Below are positions 61,953 through 64,000 of a stretch of 64,000 bases of DNA, one piece after another; positions within the stretch are counted from its first letter, which is position 1; the number at the start of each line of letters is the position of its first letter. A program made the translations under genes and the position numbers. Below the pieces are notes generated by a model, which was not told the origin of the DNA, did no database searches, and saw nothing but the letters and a program-made list of their open reading frames with translations. The stretch comes from Chloroflexota bacterium (GTDB lineage Bacteria; Chloroflexota; UBA11872; VXOZ01), in contig JAAXIC010000031.1 in assembly GCA_012270555.1 (NCBI GenBank), positions 143,821 through 207,820 of the forward strand. Direction: 5' to 3'.

Positions 61953-63626
61953 GTGTCAATAGTTCGGACCCTGGTTGATGCCAAAGTGCCAATGCGGGAT
62001 GGCGTGGCCCTATCGGCTGACATTTTCTTGCCACCGCAGGCAGAGCCGGCGCCAACGGTGCTCGTGCGCACACCATACGGCAACAACACAGACCTACACA
62101 TTGAAAAAGGGCGCAAACTGGCGGGCCAAGGCTATGCCGCGGTGTTTCAGGACGTGCGGGGACGGTGGGATTCGGAAGGTTCCTACTACCCGATGGTGAA
62201 TGAAGCTGACGACGGGTACGATACCCTCGCATGGATTGCAGAGCAGCCGTGGAGCACCGGCAAGGTTGGCATGGCGGGAGGATCGTATCTTGGCATGACA
62301 CAATGGACGGCGGCCTGGCGGGGCAGCTCTCATCTGACCTGCATCGTGCCCCGCGTCGCGCCCTGCGACTTCTACGACTCACCCGGCTACACGGATGGTG
62401 CCCTCCAAATCGGCGTGCTGGCGACGTGGGGATCCCGGACCCATGGCCGTACCGCCCAGAACATCGAATATGAAGACTGGGGGCGGGTGTTTCGCACCTT
62501 GCCGGTGGACAAGATTCCCGCCGCTATCGGCCGCGACATGGAGTTTTGGAAGGACTGGGTCCGCCACCCCCACTACGACGAGTATTGGGAGCAATACAGC
62601 AATAGCGCACACTGGGAGCAGGTAATCGCACCGGCCTACAACATGGGCGGGTGGTTCGATCTGTACTCCAAGGCGACGTTTGACAATTGGAATGAAGCGC
62701 GCCTGCGCGGTGGCTCAGCGGAGGCGCGGCAGAGCCAGCTCATCATGGGGGCGTGGCCGCATGGGCTCTCAACCTCGCGGGTTACGGGTCAAGTAGACTT
62801 CGGCGCAGATTCAATGGTGGACCTGGATGCCGAGGAATTGCGCTGGTTCGATTACTGGTTGAAGGGGGAGCAGAACGGCATTCTCGACGAACCGCCGCTG
62901 CGGCTCTTCATCATGGGACGCAACGAATGGCGGAATGAGCGCGAGTGGCCGCTCGCGCGCACCGACTGGCAGCCGTGGTACTTCCATTCCCGGGGCGCTG
63001 CCAACACGCTCAACGGTGACGGTGGCCTCTCCACGGAAAAGCCCACAGATGAACCAACGGACGGTTATACCTATGACCCGATGGCGCCGGTGCCCACGCT
63101 GGGCGGCAATAACTGCTGCTCGCCGCACATCGTGCCATGGGGGCCGTATGACCAGCAGAATATCGAGATGCGCCAGGATGTGTTGTGCTACACAAGTGAG
63201 CCGCTAGAGGGCGAAGTAGAGGTAACGGGACCAATCAAAGTCGTGCTCTACGCCGCTACCGACCGACTGGATACGGACTGGACAGCTAAGCTGGTGGACG
63301 TTCACCCGGACGGCCGCGCTATGAGCCTTTGCGACGGCATCGTGCGCGCGCGTTTCCGCGAGGGGCGGGAAAACTCGTCCCTGGTTGAGCCCGGCCGGGT
63401 GTACGAGTACGAGATCGATCTTTGGGTCATTGGCAACGTGTTTCTCGCCGGTCATCGCATACGCGTTGAAGTTTCTTCAAGTAACTTCCCGCGTTTCGAC
63501 CGCAATCTCAATACCGGCGCGGAGAACAACGGCCTTGAGAGTAACTGGGAAGTTGCAAGGCAAACAGTCCACCACAGCAGAGCATATCCTTCCCACATCC
63601 TGTTGCCCGTTATTCCTGCCTCGTGA
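61953..63626 (+). CDS. CocE/NonD-family hydrolase
   Basis: A 557-residue alpha/beta-hydrolase of the X-Pro dipeptidyl-peptidase S15/cocaine-esterase group. DIFLPPQAEPAPTVLVRTPY, FQDVRGRWDSEG and the nucleophile elbow GGSYLGMTQW are visible; a C-terminal jelly-roll domain follows. GTG start with GAGGAGG upstream. Esterase or peptidase activity is expected; substrate unknown. Confidence 0.9.
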   Translation: MSIVRTLVDAKVPMRDGVALSADIFLPPQAEPAPTVLVRTPYGNNTDLHIEKGRKLAGQGYAAVFQDVRGRWDSEGSYYPMVNEADDGYDTLAWIAEQPWSTGKVGMAGGSYLGMTQWTAAWRGSSHLTCIVPRVAPCDFYDSPGYTDGALQIGVLATWGSRTHGRTAQNIEYEDWGRVFRTLPVDKIPAAIGRDMEFWKDWVRHPHYDEYWEQYSNSAHWEQVIAPAYNMGGWFDLYSKATFDNWNEARLRGGSAEARQSQLIMGAWPHGLSTSRVTGQVDFGADSMVDLDAEELRWFDYWLKGEQNGILDEPPLRLFIMGRNEWRNEREWPLARTDWQPWYFHSRGAANTLNGDGGLSTEKPTDEPTDGYTYDPMAPVPTLGGNNCCSPHIVPWGPYDQQNIEMRQDVLCYTSEPLEGEVEVTGPIKVVLYAATDRLDTDWTAKLVDVHPDGRAMSLCDGIVRARFREGRENSSLVEPGRVYEYEIDLWVIGNVFLAGHRIRVEVSSSNFPRFDRNLNTGAENNGLESNWEVARQTVHHSRAYPSHILLPVIPAS

Positions 63627-64000
63627 AGCGCTTAGCTGAGCCGATCACGGCTAACGTGCCCGGACCCAAGATGTGCTGGGAGAATACGCCGCACTGAGAA
63701 TCAGATCGCGTGATGCGGCGGTGAGTTAGGTGTAGACGAGCCAAGGCAGCAGCTTGGCGCAGAGCGCACCACTCTCCTAAGCACCTTGCCACAGTTAATG
63801 TTCACGTGCCAGTGTACGCTCGATGCTTGCAATCCGGTCGTAGCGCGGGGGCTTGTCCCCCGCCTCTTGGCATCATGCGGCTTGCAAAACTGCATCGCCG
63901 CAGCGGATTGAGGGGGTTGCTGGCACTGTCCTTGATCGCGCGCTGCGCCCGCAGGTGGCAAACTTGCGGGCTACGGGAGAAGACGTCTGCGGGCGAGACG
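63627..64000. other. intergenic end region with a G/C-rich palindrome
   Basis: No gene with a ribosome site was found in 374 bases. GCGGGGGCTTGTCCCCCGC (63845-63863) is a palindrome of a type often seen as a dispersed repeat. The window ends here. Confidence 0.5.

Noticed and set aside
63701..63961. Minus-strand ORF at the window end
   Set aside because: It runs across a palindrome, has no ribosome site and shows no domain; likely a chance frame.

Overview
The window is about 64 kb of bacterial chromosome with mostly G+C-rich coding sequence. The gene content suggests Chloroflexota, possibly an environmental or marine lineage, although no 16S rRNA gene is present to prove it. The main clues are the order rpmE - DUF1385 membrane protein - prfA - prmC, the htpX-pspAB pair, DUF2203 and YggS/YggT/YggU proteins, two FemAB-like proteins, an M81 (MlrC-like) peptidase, a CocE/NonD hydrolase, an RspA/ManD enolase-superfamily enzyme, a phytanoyl-CoA dioxygenase-like protein and menaquinone-type UbiE plus polyprenyl synthase. 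No outer-membrane biogenesis genes were seen.

Layout. Positions 1-5200 form an accessory island: an IS1595-type transposase with a small partner ORF, short hypothetical genes, a superinfection-immunity-like membrane protein, a secreted protein and a truncated helicase-like remnant. This island holds the most unusual material. One element is a free-standing structured RNA candidate at 2543-2800 with its own sigma70-type promoter and intrinsic terminator. The other is a tandem pair of related three-way-junction RNA motifs at 4305-4460 whose stems differ by compensatory changes, with a predicted promoter in front and three copies of a 13-bp repeat around it, followed by a small AT-hook-like protein gene.

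Positions 5300-24000 are mainly metabolic and housekeeping genes: dioxygenase, Gfo/Idh/MocA oxidoreductase, ArsA-type ATPase, SDR, pyrD, rpmE, DUF1385, prfA, prmC, RspA-like enzyme, tRNA-Arg, an ABC-2 exporter pair, a solute-binding lipoprotein, moeA (interrupted in frame by dispersed repeats) and an aldehyde dehydrogenase. Positions 24300-34900 hold a gamma-carbonic anhydrase, a voltage-gated-type ion channel, a tight AAA ATPase/PIN-nuclease pair (defence-like), DUF2203, a heterodimeric ABC exporter, a CPBP protease, a metal-site-deficient M24 protein and rdgB.

Positions 35100-46900 carry dnaA, trxA, a fused MFS/spermidine-synthase-like protein, lgt, a GSAM-like aminotransferase, a nitrilase, chrA, an aldo/keto reductase and the hisS-yggU-yggT-yggS cluster. 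Positions 47100-63600 carry htpX-pspAB, a sugar ABC ATPase, a GH4 glycosidase, two FemAB proteins downstream of a bactofilin-like membrane protein, ubiE, an M81 peptidase, polyprenyl synthase, tatD, metG, a HigA-type antitoxin broken by a stop codon and a CocE/NonD hydrolase. Positions 63627-64000 hold no gene I can support.

All assignments come from reading the sequence and remembered family motifs. No database search or folding program was run.
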